DNA of 16,656 bases from MA-ANB-1 sp040878225 (GCA_040878225.1 JBBDMR010000106.1:1-16656); one strand, 5' to 3'. Positions 5,069-14,395 are shown, numbered from the stretch's first letter. Notes: generated from the letters alone by a model not told the origin. Numbers and translations: made by a program.

Positions 5069-7174
5069 TTGCCTGCTAAACATGAGGTGTGGCCCGGGAG
5101 CGCCTACCCCCTCGGCGCCACCTACGACGGTTCGGGGACCAACTTCGCCCTCTTCTCCGAGGTCGCCGAGAAAGTGATCCTGTCCCTCTTCGATGCCGAC
5201 GGAGCCGAGACCCGGATTCCCCTCAAAGAGGTCGACGGCTATGTCTGGCACGGCTACCTGCCCGATGTCACACCGGGTCAGCGTTACGGTTTCCGGGTGA
5301 AAGGCCCTTGGGACCCCGCCGAGGGCCTCATGTGCAACCCGAACAAACTGCTCCTCGATCCGTATGCAAAGTCGATCGATGGTCGCGTCGACTGGGACCC
5401 GGCATGCTTCGGCTACGACCTCGACGACCCTGACGCGCGCAGCGAAACCGACAGCGCCCCTCATGTTCCCAAGAGTGTCGTGCACAACCCGTACTTCGAC
5501 TGGCGGGTCGACCACCGTCCGACCACACCGCTGCACGAGACGATCATCTATGAGACCCACGTCAGGGGCCTCACCATAAAGCACCCCGGCATTCCCGAGC
5601 ACCTCCGCGGAACTTATGGAGGTCTCGGGCATCCGGTCATGATCGACCATTTCAATAAGCTCGGGGTAACCGCCGTCGAGCTGATGCCGGTCCACCAATT
5701 CGTGCAGGACTCACAACTGGTCAAACAAGGCCTCCGCAACTACTGGGGCTACAACTCGATCGGCTTCTTCGCCCCGCACAATGGATATGCCGCCCGCCAG
5801 GGCGAGCAGGTCGAAGAGTTCAAGTCGATGGTGAGGGCGTTGCACGAAGCCGGCATCGAGGTGATCCTCGACGTCGTCTACAACCACACCGCCGAAGGCA
5901 ATCACATGGGCCCGATGCTGTCCTTCAAGGGCATCGACAATGCCGCCTACTACCGGCTGGTTCCCGACGACCCCCGCCACTATTTCGACACCACGGGCAC
6001 AGGGAACAGCCTCAATGCCGGCAACCCGCACAGTCTCCAGCTGATCATGGACTCGCTCCGGTATTGGGTCACCGAGATGCACGTCGACGGGTTTCGATTC
6101 GACCTGGCAGCAACCCTTGCCAGGCAGTTCTATGAAGTCGATCGGCTGTCTGCCTTCCTCAACATCATCCAGCAGGACCCGATCGTCAGCCGGGTGAAGC
6201 TGATCGCCGAGCCGTGGGACCTGGGGGAGGGCGGCTATCAGGTGGGCAACTTCCCGCCGGTCTGGTCGGAGTGGAACGGCCTGTATCGCGACACCGTGCG
6301 CGACTTCTGGCGTGGAGAGCCGTCAACGGTCGCTGAGTTGGCTTCCCGGCTTACCGGTAGCTCGGACCTGTATCAGGCTGATACCAGGCGACCGGTTGCG
6401 AGCATCAACTTCGTCACCGCCCACGACGGATTCACTCTCAAAGACCTCGTCTCTTACAACGAAAAGCACAATCATGCGAACGGCGAGGACAACCGCGACG
6501 GTGAAAGCCACAATCGGTCCTGGAACTGCGGAACTGAGGGGCCCAGTGACGATCCCGATGTGTGCCGGTGCCGCCGCAGTCAGCAGCGGAACTTCTTGAC
6601 CACCCTCCTGCTCTCCCAGGGGGTGCCGATGCTGTTGGGCGGCGACGAAATGGGTCGAACCCAGGACGGTAACAACAACCCGTACGCCCAGGACAACGAG
6701 ATCTCGTGGTACGACTGGGAAAACGTCGACGAAGACCTGCTTGCCTTCACCCGCCGCCTGATCGCGCTGCGCCAGAAGCATCCGGTCTTTCGCCAGCGAC
6801 GCTGGTTCCAGGGTCGGCCGATCAGAGGAACCGTCGACATCGCATGGTTCCGCTCCGACGGACAGGAGATGAGTGAGGAAGATTTCCACACGAGCCACCG
6901 GCGCTCGCTGGGCATGTACCTCAACGGCGACGGTATCAGGGGACGCGATCTCCGCGGTCAGCATGTCACGGACGACTCGTTCATGGTGGTCATGAATGCC
7001 AACGATGAAGATCTCGACTGGAAGCTCCCGACCACCCTGGAGCACGACTGGACGGCTGTCGTCGACACCAGCGGAGTCCTCGAGGACGGCAGCCAGGTCG
7101 ACGGGGCGCTGATGTTGGCCCCCCGTTCGACAGTGGTACTGACTTCAGCGAAGCGTGTCGAGGATGCCTCTTAG
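5069..7174 (+). CDS. glgX: Glycogen debranching enzyme GlgX (GH13_11)
   Basis: A 701-residue debranching enzyme that hydrolyses alpha-1,6 branches, typically of limit dextrins; cytoplasmic. The N-terminus (WPGSAYPLGATYDGSGTNFA) is the usual GlgX/isoamylase CBM48 start. The GH13 barrel carries all four family regions: DVVYNH (268-273), the nucleophile D345 in GFRFDLA, the acid E381 in IAEPWDLG, and D453 in TAHDGFTL. The length is normal for the family. The start is TTG at 5069; the in-frame stop at 5039 rules out a longer protein, and the only other early choice is GTG at 5087 just before the conserved WPG, so the start is uncertain by six codons. The 3' end overlaps the convergent treS-pep2 by 30 bp. 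In this setting it would trim glucan made by the GlgE/GlgB genes next door. Confidence 0.95.
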   Translation: MPAKHEVWPGSAYPLGATYDGSGTNFALFSEVAEKVILSLFDADGAETRIPLKEVDGYVWHGYLPDVTPGQRYGFRVKGPWDPAEGLMCNPNKLLLDPYAKSIDGRVDWDPACFGYDLDDPDARSETDSAPHVPKSVVHNPYFDWRVDHRPTTPLHETIIYETHVRGLTIKHPGIPEHLRGTYGGLGHPVMIDHFNKLGVTAVELMPVHQFVQDSQLVKQGLRNYWGYNSIGFFAPHNGYAARQGEQVEEFKSMVRALHEAGIEVILDVVYNHTAEGNHMGPMLSFKGIDNAAYYRLVPDDPRHYFDTTGTGNSLNAGNPHSLQLIMDSLRYWVTEMHVDGFRFDLAATLARQFYEVDRLSAFLNIIQQDPIVSRVKLIAEPWDLGEGGYQVGNFPPVWSEWNGLYRDTVRDFWRGEPSTVAELASRLTGSSDLYQADTRRPVASINFVTAHDGFTLKDLVSYNEKHNHANGEDNRDGESHNRSWNCGTEGPSDDPDVCRCRRSQQRNFLTTLLLSQGVPMLLGGDEMGRTQDGNNNPYAQDNEISWYDWENVDEDLLAFTRRLIALRQKHPVFRQRRWFQGRPIRGTVDIAWFRSDGQEMSEEDFHTSHRRSLGMYLNGDGIRGRDLRGQHVTDDSFMVVMNANDEDLDWKLPTTLEHDWTAVVDTSGVLEDGSQVDGALMLAPRSTVVLTSAKRVEDAS

Positions 7175-10100
7175 CGGCACGCTGACGAAGTCCGGGCGGT
7201 TGTTCACCTCGTATTCCAGCTCGTACGCTGCCTTCTCCACGATCAGGACATCGAGCAGCTCGCGGAAGTGGTTGGGATCGGCGGGGACGATCGAAGACCC
7301 GTCCACCACTTCGCGGTATCCGGTGACGAGCTCGGCGGTGAGCCAGCGGTGAATCGCCTGCGTCCAGTCGATCAGGTGCTGGCCTCTTCCGTCGTCCCAG
7401 CCCGACCTGTCGATCTGGCGGGACGCCATGAGCAACGCATAGTGGAAAGATCGAACCATCCCGGCGACGTCGCGCAGAGCAAGTCGTTTCAGGCGCCTTT
7501 CGGATAGCGGTCGCTGTGGTTCGCCCTCGAAGTCGATGATGACGAAGTCTTTCCCCGTGTAGAGGACCTGTCCGAGGTGGTAGTCGCCATGAATTCGGAT
7601 GCGGTCGACAGCAATCTTCTCGGACATCACCGCTTTGATCTGGTCGAGGACGGCGGCTTCTCGACTGATCAGCTCATCGACCATGTCGGCATCGTCTTCG
7701 TGCAGGTGTGACCGGCGCCGACGAAGCAGTGCGATGCTGGTCTTCACCGTTGATCGGATCGACTGGTACACCGAGCGCATCTGCAGGGTGGAGATCGATT
7801 CGGGCCCGAAGACGGGGTCGTCGGGTTTCGAGGCGAGGGCAAGATGCATTTCGCCGGTGCGCTCACCAAGCAGCCGTGCGTCGGCGAGCAACGGTCCCAT
7901 GAACTCCCGTCCCCTCTCGAGATCGGCCTCGGTGACATCGAGAGCGTGTTTCGGGGCCGGGGGAGGTCCGAGGTCCTCGGATCGGGCAAACACCGTCTCC
8001 AGGGCGAGCAGGGCATTCCCGTATACGTGGTCGAATGCGTTGGCCTGGCTGGGGACGTACTGCTGGAAGAAGGCAAGCGCCGCCGTTTGTCCATCGATCT
8101 CGGCAACCACCAGTGCCCGCGTGTCAGGAGTGTGGGGGAATCGTGCCTCTTCGGTGAGAAAACGACCCACCTCCACTTCGGGGTTGGGGCCGGGCTCGAT
8201 CTTGCGGAAAAGCTTCATCATCAGCCGGTCGCCGAAGAACACCGCCGAATTCGTCTGGTCGAGACCTGCGAATCGCACAGGAACCTCATCCATTCCTTGG
8301 GCGGCCGCCCGGGACCGGGGGATGGAACCCGACGAGAGGCTGGCCCGCCGACCCTTTACCTTCCGGTTGCTTGCCGCCAGCCGCAGAAGCGACCGCGAGA
8401 AGCCCTCATCGTGCATTGCGTCGTAGAGGTATGAGTCGGTTTCCTCACCGGGAACATGGATCACGGCAACTATCGCTTCGGGCAGTTCCGACTCGACGCG
8501 CCCGGCTTCGACGCCGGTTGCCAATGCCAGGGGCACCACGTAGAGCTCGGCGTCGCCGTGCATGTAGTCGACCCTGAGGATTGCGACGCGGCCATCCGAG
8601 CCGGGGACCTCCAATAGATCGATCAGCTCAGATTCCCTGATCGTCCTGGCCTTGGACCGGAACCAGCGGCGATGGACGATGTCGTCAACCAATGCCCGTT
8701 GCAGCTGCCCCCGCGCCCGCCAGATCCCGTCGAGAGGGCCGCGCAGACTGATCCTGAGTCTCTCCTCAGGATGGGACTCTGCCTCGGCTGGCTCCATCGA
8801 GAACCAGTAGAATTCGTGTGGCCCCACGGTGAGGGTGTACGGGGAGTCACCCACTTCGGGAAAACGTGCTCGGCCCAGTACTTCGACCGGGACATGCCCA
8901 GCCAGGTCGTCGAGCTCCAGAGTCACCGGCTGCACATGGCGGGAGAGGTTGGCAACAACGAGGACCGACCGGTCGCCGAGACGACGGAGGAAGGTGAGGA
9001 CCTTGGGGTTGTCTGAGCTGACGAACTCGAGGCGTCCCCTCGACAGCTCAGGAAGGCTCTTCCGAATGGAGAGCACCCGCTTCATCCACCACCACAGCGA
9101 GTTTGGATTGTCCCCCTGGATGGCCACGTTGACCGACTCGTAGTGGTACTCGGGGTCGGTGATGACTGGAAAATAGAGCCGCTGCGGGTTGGCCTCGGAG
9201 AATCCGGCATTTCTGTCACCCGACCATTGCATCGGGGTCCTCACTCCGTTGCGATCACCCAGGTAGATGTTGTCCCCCATGCCGATCTCGTCGCCGTAGT
9301 AGATCACCGGCGCTCCAGGCAGAGAGAGCAACAGCCCGTTCATCAGTTCGATCTCACGCCGGTTGTTGCCCAGCAGCGGGGCGAGTCGACGGCGGATACC
9401 TACGTTGATCCGCATCTGCGGGTCGCCCGCATACACCCGGTACATATAGTCGCGCTCTTCGTCGGTGACCATCTCCAGAGTCAGCTCGTCATGGTTGCGC
9501 AGGAAGATCGCCCACTGCGACCCATCGGGGATCTCCGGGGTCTGTTCCAGGATGTCGATGATGGGAAAGCGGTTCTCCATGCGCAACGCCATGAACATTC
9601 GCGGCATGAGGGGGAAGTGGAACGACATGTGGCATTCGTCTCCGTCACCGAAGTAAGCGACTGAGTCCTCCGGCCACTGATTGGCCTCGGCGAGCAGCAT
9701 CCGGTTCTCGTACCTCGAATCGACCCGGGCGCGCAGCTTCTTCAGGTAGGCATGGGTCTCGTCGAGGTTCTCGCACATCGTGCCGTCCCGCTCGTACAGG
9801 TACGGGATCGCATCGAGCCGCAGCCCGTCGACGCCGAGATCGAGCCAGAAGTCGAGCGCCTCGAAAATGGCGTCGTGTACCGCGGGGTTCTCGAAGTTGA
9901 GGTCGGGCTGGTGGGAGAAGAACCGGTGCCAGAAGTATGCCCTGGCCACGGGATCCCAGGTCCAGTTCGAAGTCTCGGTGTCCTGGAAGATGATGCGGGC
10001 GTCCGAATAGAGGTCGGTGGTGTCGGACCAAACATAGAAATCCCGTTCAGGGCTCCCTTCGGGGGCTTTGCGAGCTCGTTGAAACCAGGGGTGTTGGTCC

Positions 10101-10423
10101 GACGTGTGATTGATCACCAGCTCGGTGATCACCTTCAGGTCACGGGCGTGGGCTTCACTCAGGAAACGCTTGAAATCGCGCATCGTCCCGTATGAGGGAT
10201 TGATCGAGAGGTAGTCAGCAATGTCGTAGCCGTCGTCGCGTAGCGGGGAGGGGTAGAACGGCAGCAGCCAGATGGCGGTCACGCCCAGGTCGCGGAGATA
10301 GTCGAGCTTGCTCGTCAACCCTCGGAAGTCTCCGATCCCGTCTCCGCTGGCATCGCGGAAAGACCGGACGTGAACCTCATAGATGATGGCATCGTGGTAC
10401 CAGCCGGTTGATTCAGGAGAAAT
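7145..10423 (-). CDS. treS: Trehalose synthase fused to maltokinase (TreS-Pep2)
   Basis: One polypeptide joins TreS (GH13_16, trehalose-maltose isomerisation) to a Pep2/Mak maltokinase (ATP-dependent maltose-1-phosphate formation), feeding GlgE. Numbering from the ATT at 10423 (1092 aa): the TreS barrel starts at WYHDAIIYEVHVRSF (8-22), with INHTSDQHPW, nucleophile D204 (LRLDAIPYL), acid E246 (LLAEANQWP) and D312 (LRNHDELTLEM). The Mak part begins near 556, with lysine K737 (MMKLFRK), catalytic D947 (HGDYHLGQVL) and metal-binding D964 (IDFEGEP). The fusion is known in many bacteria. The only standard start in frame is ATG at 10573. It adds 50 residues without family likeness, lacks a ribosome site and overlaps glgE by 161 nt. 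ATT at 10423 has AAAGGGA 8 bases upstream and an 11-nt overlap, so I prefer it with moderate confidence. Confidence 0.9.
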   Translation of the reverse strand: MSPESTGWYHDAIIYEVHVRSFRDASGDGIGDFRGLTSKLDYLRDLGVTAIWLLPFYPSPLRDDGYDIADYLSINPSYGTMRDFKRFLSEAHARDLKVITELVINHTSDQHPWFQRARKAPEGSPERDFYVWSDTTDLYSDARIIFQDTETSNWTWDPVARAYFWHRFFSHQPDLNFENPAVHDAIFEALDFWLDLGVDGLRLDAIPYLYERDGTMCENLDETHAYLKKLRARVDSRYENRMLLAEANQWPEDSVAYFGDGDECHMSFHFPLMPRMFMALRMENRFPIIDILEQTPEIPDGSQWAIFLRNHDELTLEMVTDEERDYMYRVYAGDPQMRINVGIRRRLAPLLGNNRREIELMNGLLLSLPGAPVIYYGDEIGMGDNIYLGDRNGVRTPMQWSGDRNAGFSEANPQRLYFPVITDPEYHYESVNVAIQGDNPNSLWWWMKRVLSIRKSLPELSRGRLEFVSSDNPKVLTFLRRLGDRSVLVVANLSRHVQPVTLELDDLAGHVPVEVLGRARFPEVGDSPYTLTVGPHEFYWFSMEPAEAESHPEERLRISLRGPLDGIWRARGQLQRALVDDIVHRRWFRSKARTIRESELIDLLEVPGSDGRVAILRVDYMHGDAELYVVPLALATGVEAGRVESELPEAIVAVIHVPGEETDSYLYDAMHDEGFSRSLLRLAASNRKVKGRRASLSSGSIPRSRAAAQGMDEVPVRFAGLDQTNSAVFFGDRLMMKLFRKIEPGPNPEVEVGRFLTEEARFPHTPDTRALVVAEIDGQTAALAFFQQYVPSQANAFDHVYGNALLALETVFARSEDLGPPPAPKHALDVTEADLERGREFMGPLLADARLLGERTGEMHLALASKPDDPVFGPESISTLQMRSVYQSIRSTVKTSIALLRRRRSHLHEDDADMVDELISREAAVLDQIKAVMSEKIAVDRIRIHGDYHLGQVLYTGKDFVIIDFEGEPQRPLSERRLKRLALRDVAGMVRSFHYALLMASRQIDRSGWDDGRGQHLIDWTQAIHRWLTAELVTGYREVVDGSSIVPADPNHFRELLDVLIVEKAAYELEYEVNNRPDFVSVPLRGILDTLR

Positions 10424-12392
10424 AGTCGAAGTCCCTTTCGGTTCGAGTTTGACGGAGGAAGGAGAAGATGTGCGCCGGGATTCCCGAAGCGTCGAGACGA
10501 ACGAAGTTTCGTGAGCCGCTCCACTGATAGATCCGATCGGTGAGCAAATCGCGCACCTGGTACCGATCGTCATCGAGACCGAGCGAGCCGGGGTCGAGGT
10601 CGACCCAGCCGCTCTGGGTGTGGTGCGGGTCGAGGCTTACCACCGTCAGCACCACATCACTCCCGGCCCGCTTCGAGTAGCTGATGATCATCTCGTTGTC
10701 GACATGATGGAACTCCAGGGAGTTGTTGCGTTGCAACGCCGGATGTGAGTGCCTTGCCTTGTTCACTTGTGTGATTACCGGCGCAAGCGAGTCGGCCCTT
10801 TCCAGATCCCACTGGCGGATCTGATACTTCTCCGACTTGAGGTACTCCTCTGCCCCCGGTCGCAACGGCAGGTGCTCCATCAGCTCGTAGGCGGGGCCGT
10901 AGATCCCGCAGTTCGAGCTGAGGGTGGCGGCAAGCACGTACCTGGAAATGAATGCGGCCCGGGTCCCGGTCTGGAGGATCTCGGGGAGGATGTCCGGGGT
11001 GTTCGGCCAGAAATTGGGGCGAAAATAGTCGCGGGCCTCCGCAAGCTCGTGCATGTATGTGGTGATCTCATGACGGGTGTTGCGCCAGGTGAAATAGGTA
11101 TACGACTGGTTGAACCCTGCCTTTGCCAGCCGGTGCATGACGGCCGGGCGGGTGAAGGCTTCGGCGAGCAGGATGATGTCAGGGTGCTCGGATCGGAGCT
11201 CGGAGATCACCCACTCCCAGAACGGGAAGGCCTTGGTGTGGGGGTTGTCGACCCGGAAGATGCGGACCCCTTGCTCGATCCAGAAGTCGAACACCGACTT
11301 GAGGCCCTTCCACAGCCCTTCCGGATCGGACGTCTCGAAATCGATCGGGTAGATGTCCTGGTACTGCTTGGGCGGGTTCTCGGCATACTGGATCGACCCG
11401 TCGGGACGGTGCCGGAACCATTCCGGATGCTCTTTGACCCAGGGATGATCGGGTGAGCACTGCAGCGCCACGTCCATGGCGACTTCGATGCCCTTTTCTC
11501 CAGCGGCCGAAAGCAGGTCATGGAAGTCTTCGAGAGTGCCCAGGTCGGGATGGATCGACGTGTGGCCTCCCAGGTCGGAGCCGATTGCCCACGGGACCCC
11601 TGGATCTCCGGGCTTGGCTTTGAGGGCATTGTTCGACCCCTTGCGGAATGTGGCGCCGATCGGGTGGATGGGGGGGAGGTAGAGCACGTCGAAGCCCATT
11701 CCGGCTATGTAGTCGAGTTGCTTCACGACATCGGCGAAAGACCCGTGCTCCCCGGGCACTGCAGACCAGGAGCGTGGGAACAGCTCGTACCAGGTCGAGA
11801 ATGCGGCGCGTTCTCTGTCGACAAACACCTCACAGGTCTCCGAAACTGTCGCTCGACTCCGATCGGGGTGTGCCCTCATCAGTGAGGACAGGTCGTCAGA
11901 GACAGCGATCACTGTTCTCTCAGGAAGCACAACCGCCCGGTCGGCGAGTTTCGCGGCGAACTCCTCGAGTGTTCCCGCAGCCTTCCCTTTCGCTCGACCC
12001 GCCGCCGCCGTGACCAGGGCGGATCCGATGTCGAGGTCGACGTCGGTGACGACGCCGGCTGTCGCCTTTTTGGACACGCCCTCCGACCAGGTTCGAAAAT
12101 GGTCGACCCACCCGGACACCCGGAACTGCCAGGTGCCCAATTCGACAGGTGTGAACTCGCCGCTCCAGGTGTCGTTGTCGACGAATCCCATTGGCGCTAC
12201 AGACCAGCTACGGGATGGTGATTTGCGGTACTGCAATGCGGCCGAGACGAGATCGTGCCCATCGGCGAAGACTTTCGCCCCCACGTCAACCCGGTCGCCA
12301 ACAGCCGACCTGGCGGGGAAGCGCCCGTGGTCGACGGTCGGAGTGATCGAATCGATTACGACGCGCCTCGTGGTGGGCTCCGGTCTACCCAT
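10413..12392 (-). CDS. glgE: Maltosyltransferase GlgE (alpha-1,4-glucan:maltose-1-phosphate maltosyltransferase, GH13_3)
   Basis: A 659-residue GlgE that adds maltose from maltose-1-phosphate to the non-reducing end of alpha-1,4-glucan; cytoplasmic. The N-terminal beta-sandwich domain (about 10-110, VDVGAKVFADGHD) and a helical insert precede the barrel, which starts at TWYELFPRSW (~200). Catalytic residues are the nucleophile D382 (FRVDNPHTK), acid E411 (LLAEAFTRP) and D468 (NTPDIL). Their spacings of 29 and 86 equal those of the Streptomyces enzyme (D394, E423, D480). IHPIG and the GSDLGGHTSIHPDLG loop are also typical. The protein ends soon after the C-terminal motif PAHIFSF, as expected for the family. 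The ATG at 12392 lies 2 bp after the glgB stop, with GGAGG inside the end of glgB. This tight spacing implies cotranscription and coupled translation with glgB, and its substrate comes from the fused TreS-Pep2 encoded next. Confidence 0.96.
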   Translation of the reverse strand: MGRPEPTTRRVVIDSITPTVDHGRFPARSAVGDRVDVGAKVFADGHDLVSAALQYRKSPSRSWSVAPMGFVDNDTWSGEFTPVELGTWQFRVSGWVDHFRTWSEGVSKKATAGVVTDVDLDIGSALVTAAAGRAKGKAAGTLEEFAAKLADRAVVLPERTVIAVSDDLSSLMRAHPDRSRATVSETCEVFVDRERAAFSTWYELFPRSWSAVPGEHGSFADVVKQLDYIAGMGFDVLYLPPIHPIGATFRKGSNNALKAKPGDPGVPWAIGSDLGGHTSIHPDLGTLEDFHDLLSAAGEKGIEVAMDVALQCSPDHPWVKEHPEWFRHRPDGSIQYAENPPKQYQDIYPIDFETSDPEGLWKGLKSVFDFWIEQGVRIFRVDNPHTKAFPFWEWVISELRSEHPDIILLAEAFTRPAVMHRLAKAGFNQSYTYFTWRNTRHEITTYMHELAEARDYFRPNFWPNTPDILPEILQTGTRAAFISRYVLAATLSSNCGIYGPAYELMEHLPLRPGAEEYLKSEKYQIRQWDLERADSLAPVITQVNKARHSHPALQRNNSLEFHHVDNEMIISYSKRAGSDVVLTVVSLDPHHTQSGWVDLDPGSLGLDDDRYQVRDLLTDRIYQWSGSRNFVRLDASGIPAHIFSFLRQTRTERDFDYFS

Positions 12393-12394
12393 GT

Positions 12395-14326
12395 TCAGGC
12401 ATCCTCCGCCGGGGCACGCGAATCGACATCGGAGCCTGCCCGATAACGCAGTGCGACCGTTGCCAGTGGTGGCAACGTGAGGTCGATCGAATGGGGTCGG
12501 CCGTGGTGGGGAACGGGGAGGGGGCCGGTGCCCACGCCACCGAGGTTGCCCTGGCCGGAACCGCCGTAGATTTCGGCATCGGTGTTGAGGATCTCATCCC
12601 AGGTCCCCGCTTCGGGAACGCCGATGCGGTATCCGTGTCGGGGCACCGGGGTCATGTTGTGCACGACGAGGACGGGGGAGCCGTCGGCCCCGAGTCTGAA
12701 ATAGGCGATGACACTGTTCGCCGAGTCGTTCGGCACTGCCCACTCGAATCCGCCAGGCTCACAGTCGAATTCGTGGAGCGCCTTCTCCTCCCGGTAGATG
12801 CGGTTGAGATCACCGACCAGCCTCGAGATTCCCTTGTGGGTGTCGTGTTCGAGGAGCCCCCAGCTCAGCTCGCCTTCGTGGGCCCATTCCGACCGCTGGC
12901 CCAACTCCGCACCCATGAACAGCAACTTCTTGCCGGGCTGGGTGAACATCGAAGACAGCAGCAGGCGCAGGTTGGCGAATTTCTGCCATTCGTCACCGGG
13001 CATCTTTTCGAGCAGGGAACGCTTGCCGTGGACGACCTCGTCGTGGGAGAGGGGGAGCATGAAGTTCTCACTGAAGGCGTACACCGCACGGAAGGTCAGT
13101 TCATGATGGTGGTGGCTGCGGTGCACAGGCTCCTTCGACATGTATTCGAGGGTGTCATGCATCCATCCCATGTCCCATTTCAGCCCGAACCCGAGACCGC
13201 CGAGGAAGGTGGGGCGGGAAACGCCGGGCCAGGCGGTCGACTCCTCGGCAATCGTCTGGGTGTCCGGGTAGGCGCCAAACACGGTCTCATTGAGCTTCTG
13301 GAGGAAGCCGATGGCCTCGAGGTTCTCCCTGCCACCGTGGGCGTTCGGTATCCACTCACCGTCTTCCCGGGAATAATCGAGATACAGCATCGAAGCCACC
13401 GCATCGACCCGGAGCCCGTCGATGTGGTAGCGATCGAGCCAAAACAGTGCGTTGCTGATGAGAAAGGCCTGGATCTCTTTGCGACCGTAGTTGTAGACGT
13501 ACGTCTTCCAGTCCGGCTGGAAGCCTTGCCTCGGGTCTGCGTGCTCGAAGAGATGGGTTCCGTCGAACAAGCCGAGACCGTGTTCGTCTGTCGGGAAGTG
13601 GGACGGAACCCAGTCGAGGATCACCCCGATACCCGCCTGGTGGAGCCGGTCGATCAGGACCATGAAGTCCTGGGGTGTGCCGTAACGGCTCGTCGGTGCG
13701 AAGTAGCCGGTGGTCTGGTACCCCCACGAACCGTAGAAAGGGTGCTCCATCAATGGGAGGAACTCGACATGGGTGAAGCCAAGACCGGCGACATAATCGG
13801 GCAACTGCTCGGAAAGCTCGCGGTAGGTGAGTTGTCTCCCGTCAGCGGCCCGTCGCCACGACCCGGAGTGGATCTCGTAGACGCTTATCGGCGCGGTCAG
13901 GCTGTTCACCTTCCCGCGACCGGCCATCCATGCTGCATCGCCCCATTCGTAGTCGAGGTTCCAGATCTTGGAACCCGTGAGCGGCGGGGTTTCATGGTGG
14001 AATCCGAATGGATCGGCTTTGTCGACACTGAAGGTGCCGTTGACGATGTGGTACTTGTAGGTTTGGGACAGCCCCGCCCCCGGGACAGACCCTTCCCACA
14101 TCCCGGAATCGCCCCGTGTTGCGAGCGGGTCGGAGCCCGGGTCCCATCCGTTCCAATCGCCGACGACCGAGACCCGCTCGGCATTTGGTGCCCAGACCGC
14201 GAAGTGGGTCCCGTTGTCGTGGTGATGGGCGCCCAGCTTCTCGTAGAGCCGGTAATGAGTGCCTTCGTTCCACAGGTAGACGTCGTCGTCGGTCAGCCTG
14301 GTCACAGAGGGTTGAGATCGCGTCAT
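12395..14326 (-). CDS. glgB: 1,4-alpha-glucan branching enzyme GlgB (GH13_9)
   Basis: A 643-residue branching enzyme that moves alpha-1,4 segments to form alpha-1,6 branches in glycogen-like glucan. A CBM48 domain (about 20-120, HFAVWAPNAERVSVVGDWNG) is followed by the barrel. Catalytic residues are the nucleophile D308 (GLRVDAVASML), acid E361 (IAEESTAWPGVSRP) and D429 (PLSHDEVVHGK). The spacings of 53 and 121 residues equal those in E. coli GlgB (D405, E458, D526). The YNYGRKE and PTFLGGLGFG motifs are also present. Its N-terminus is short compared with the four-domain actinobacterial GlgB and starts directly at LTDDDVYLWNEGTHYRLYEKLG, so it is an N1-less form. The ATG at 14326 is preceded immediately by AGGA, an unusually tight ribosome site. 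It is the first of the three glucan genes on this strand; glgE follows 2 bp later. Confidence 0.96.
   Translation of the reverse strand: MTRSQPSVTRLTDDDVYLWNEGTHYRLYEKLGAHHHDNGTHFAVWAPNAERVSVVGDWNGWDPGSDPLATRGDSGMWEGSVPGAGLSQTYKYHIVNGTFSVDKADPFGFHHETPPLTGSKIWNLDYEWGDAAWMAGRGKVNSLTAPISVYEIHSGSWRRAADGRQLTYRELSEQLPDYVAGLGFTHVEFLPLMEHPFYGSWGYQTTGYFAPTSRYGTPQDFMVLIDRLHQAGIGVILDWVPSHFPTDEHGLGLFDGTHLFEHADPRQGFQPDWKTYVYNYGRKEIQAFLISNALFWLDRYHIDGLRVDAVASMLYLDYSREDGEWIPNAHGGRENLEAIGFLQKLNETVFGAYPDTQTIAEESTAWPGVSRPTFLGGLGFGLKWDMGWMHDTLEYMSKEPVHRSHHHHELTFRAVYAFSENFMLPLSHDEVVHGKRSLLEKMPGDEWQKFANLRLLLSSMFTQPGKKLLFMGAELGQRSEWAHEGELSWGLLEHDTHKGISRLVGDLNRIYREEKALHEFDCEPGGFEWAVPNDSANSVIAYFRLGADGSPVLVVHNMTPVPRHGYRIGVPEAGTWDEILNTDAEIYGGSGQGNLGGVGTGPLPVPHHGRPHSIDLTLPPLATVALRYRAGSDVDSRAPAEDA
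12403..12407 (-). promoter_or_regulatory. Ribosome binding site of glgE within glgB
   Basis: On the minus strand GGAGG lies 10 bases before the glgE ATG at 12392, inside the last codons of glgB. It supports this start and coupled translation of the two genes. Confidence 0.6.
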
Positions 14327-14395
14327 TCCTGGTCTAACGATAGGTCGACATGGGCCTAGCTGTTAGCGATACCCGACTCTGGCTAGCTCAGACCT
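14327..14395 (-). other. 69-bp spacer upstream of glgB
   Basis: The gap between the dehydrogenase stop and glgB is the only sizeable break in the minus-strand series. It is less GC-rich than the genes and contains an imperfect palindrome (CTAACGATAG near 14333-14342) and TATCG-type hexamers that could act as -10 boxes. No convincing -35 is visible, so an internal glg promoter is possible but unproven. Confidence 0.3.

Noticed and set aside
7599..8426. 275-codon plus-strand frame antisense to the maltokinase part
   Set aside because: Ser/Arg-rich, low-complexity translation fully inside a well-supported gene; a shadow frame.
12491..14359. A 622-codon open frame on the plus strand antisense to glgB
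   Set aside because: It mirrors glgB codon by codon, has no recognisable domain, and arises because high-GC codon bias removes stops from the opposite strand. glgB itself has all its catalytic residues.
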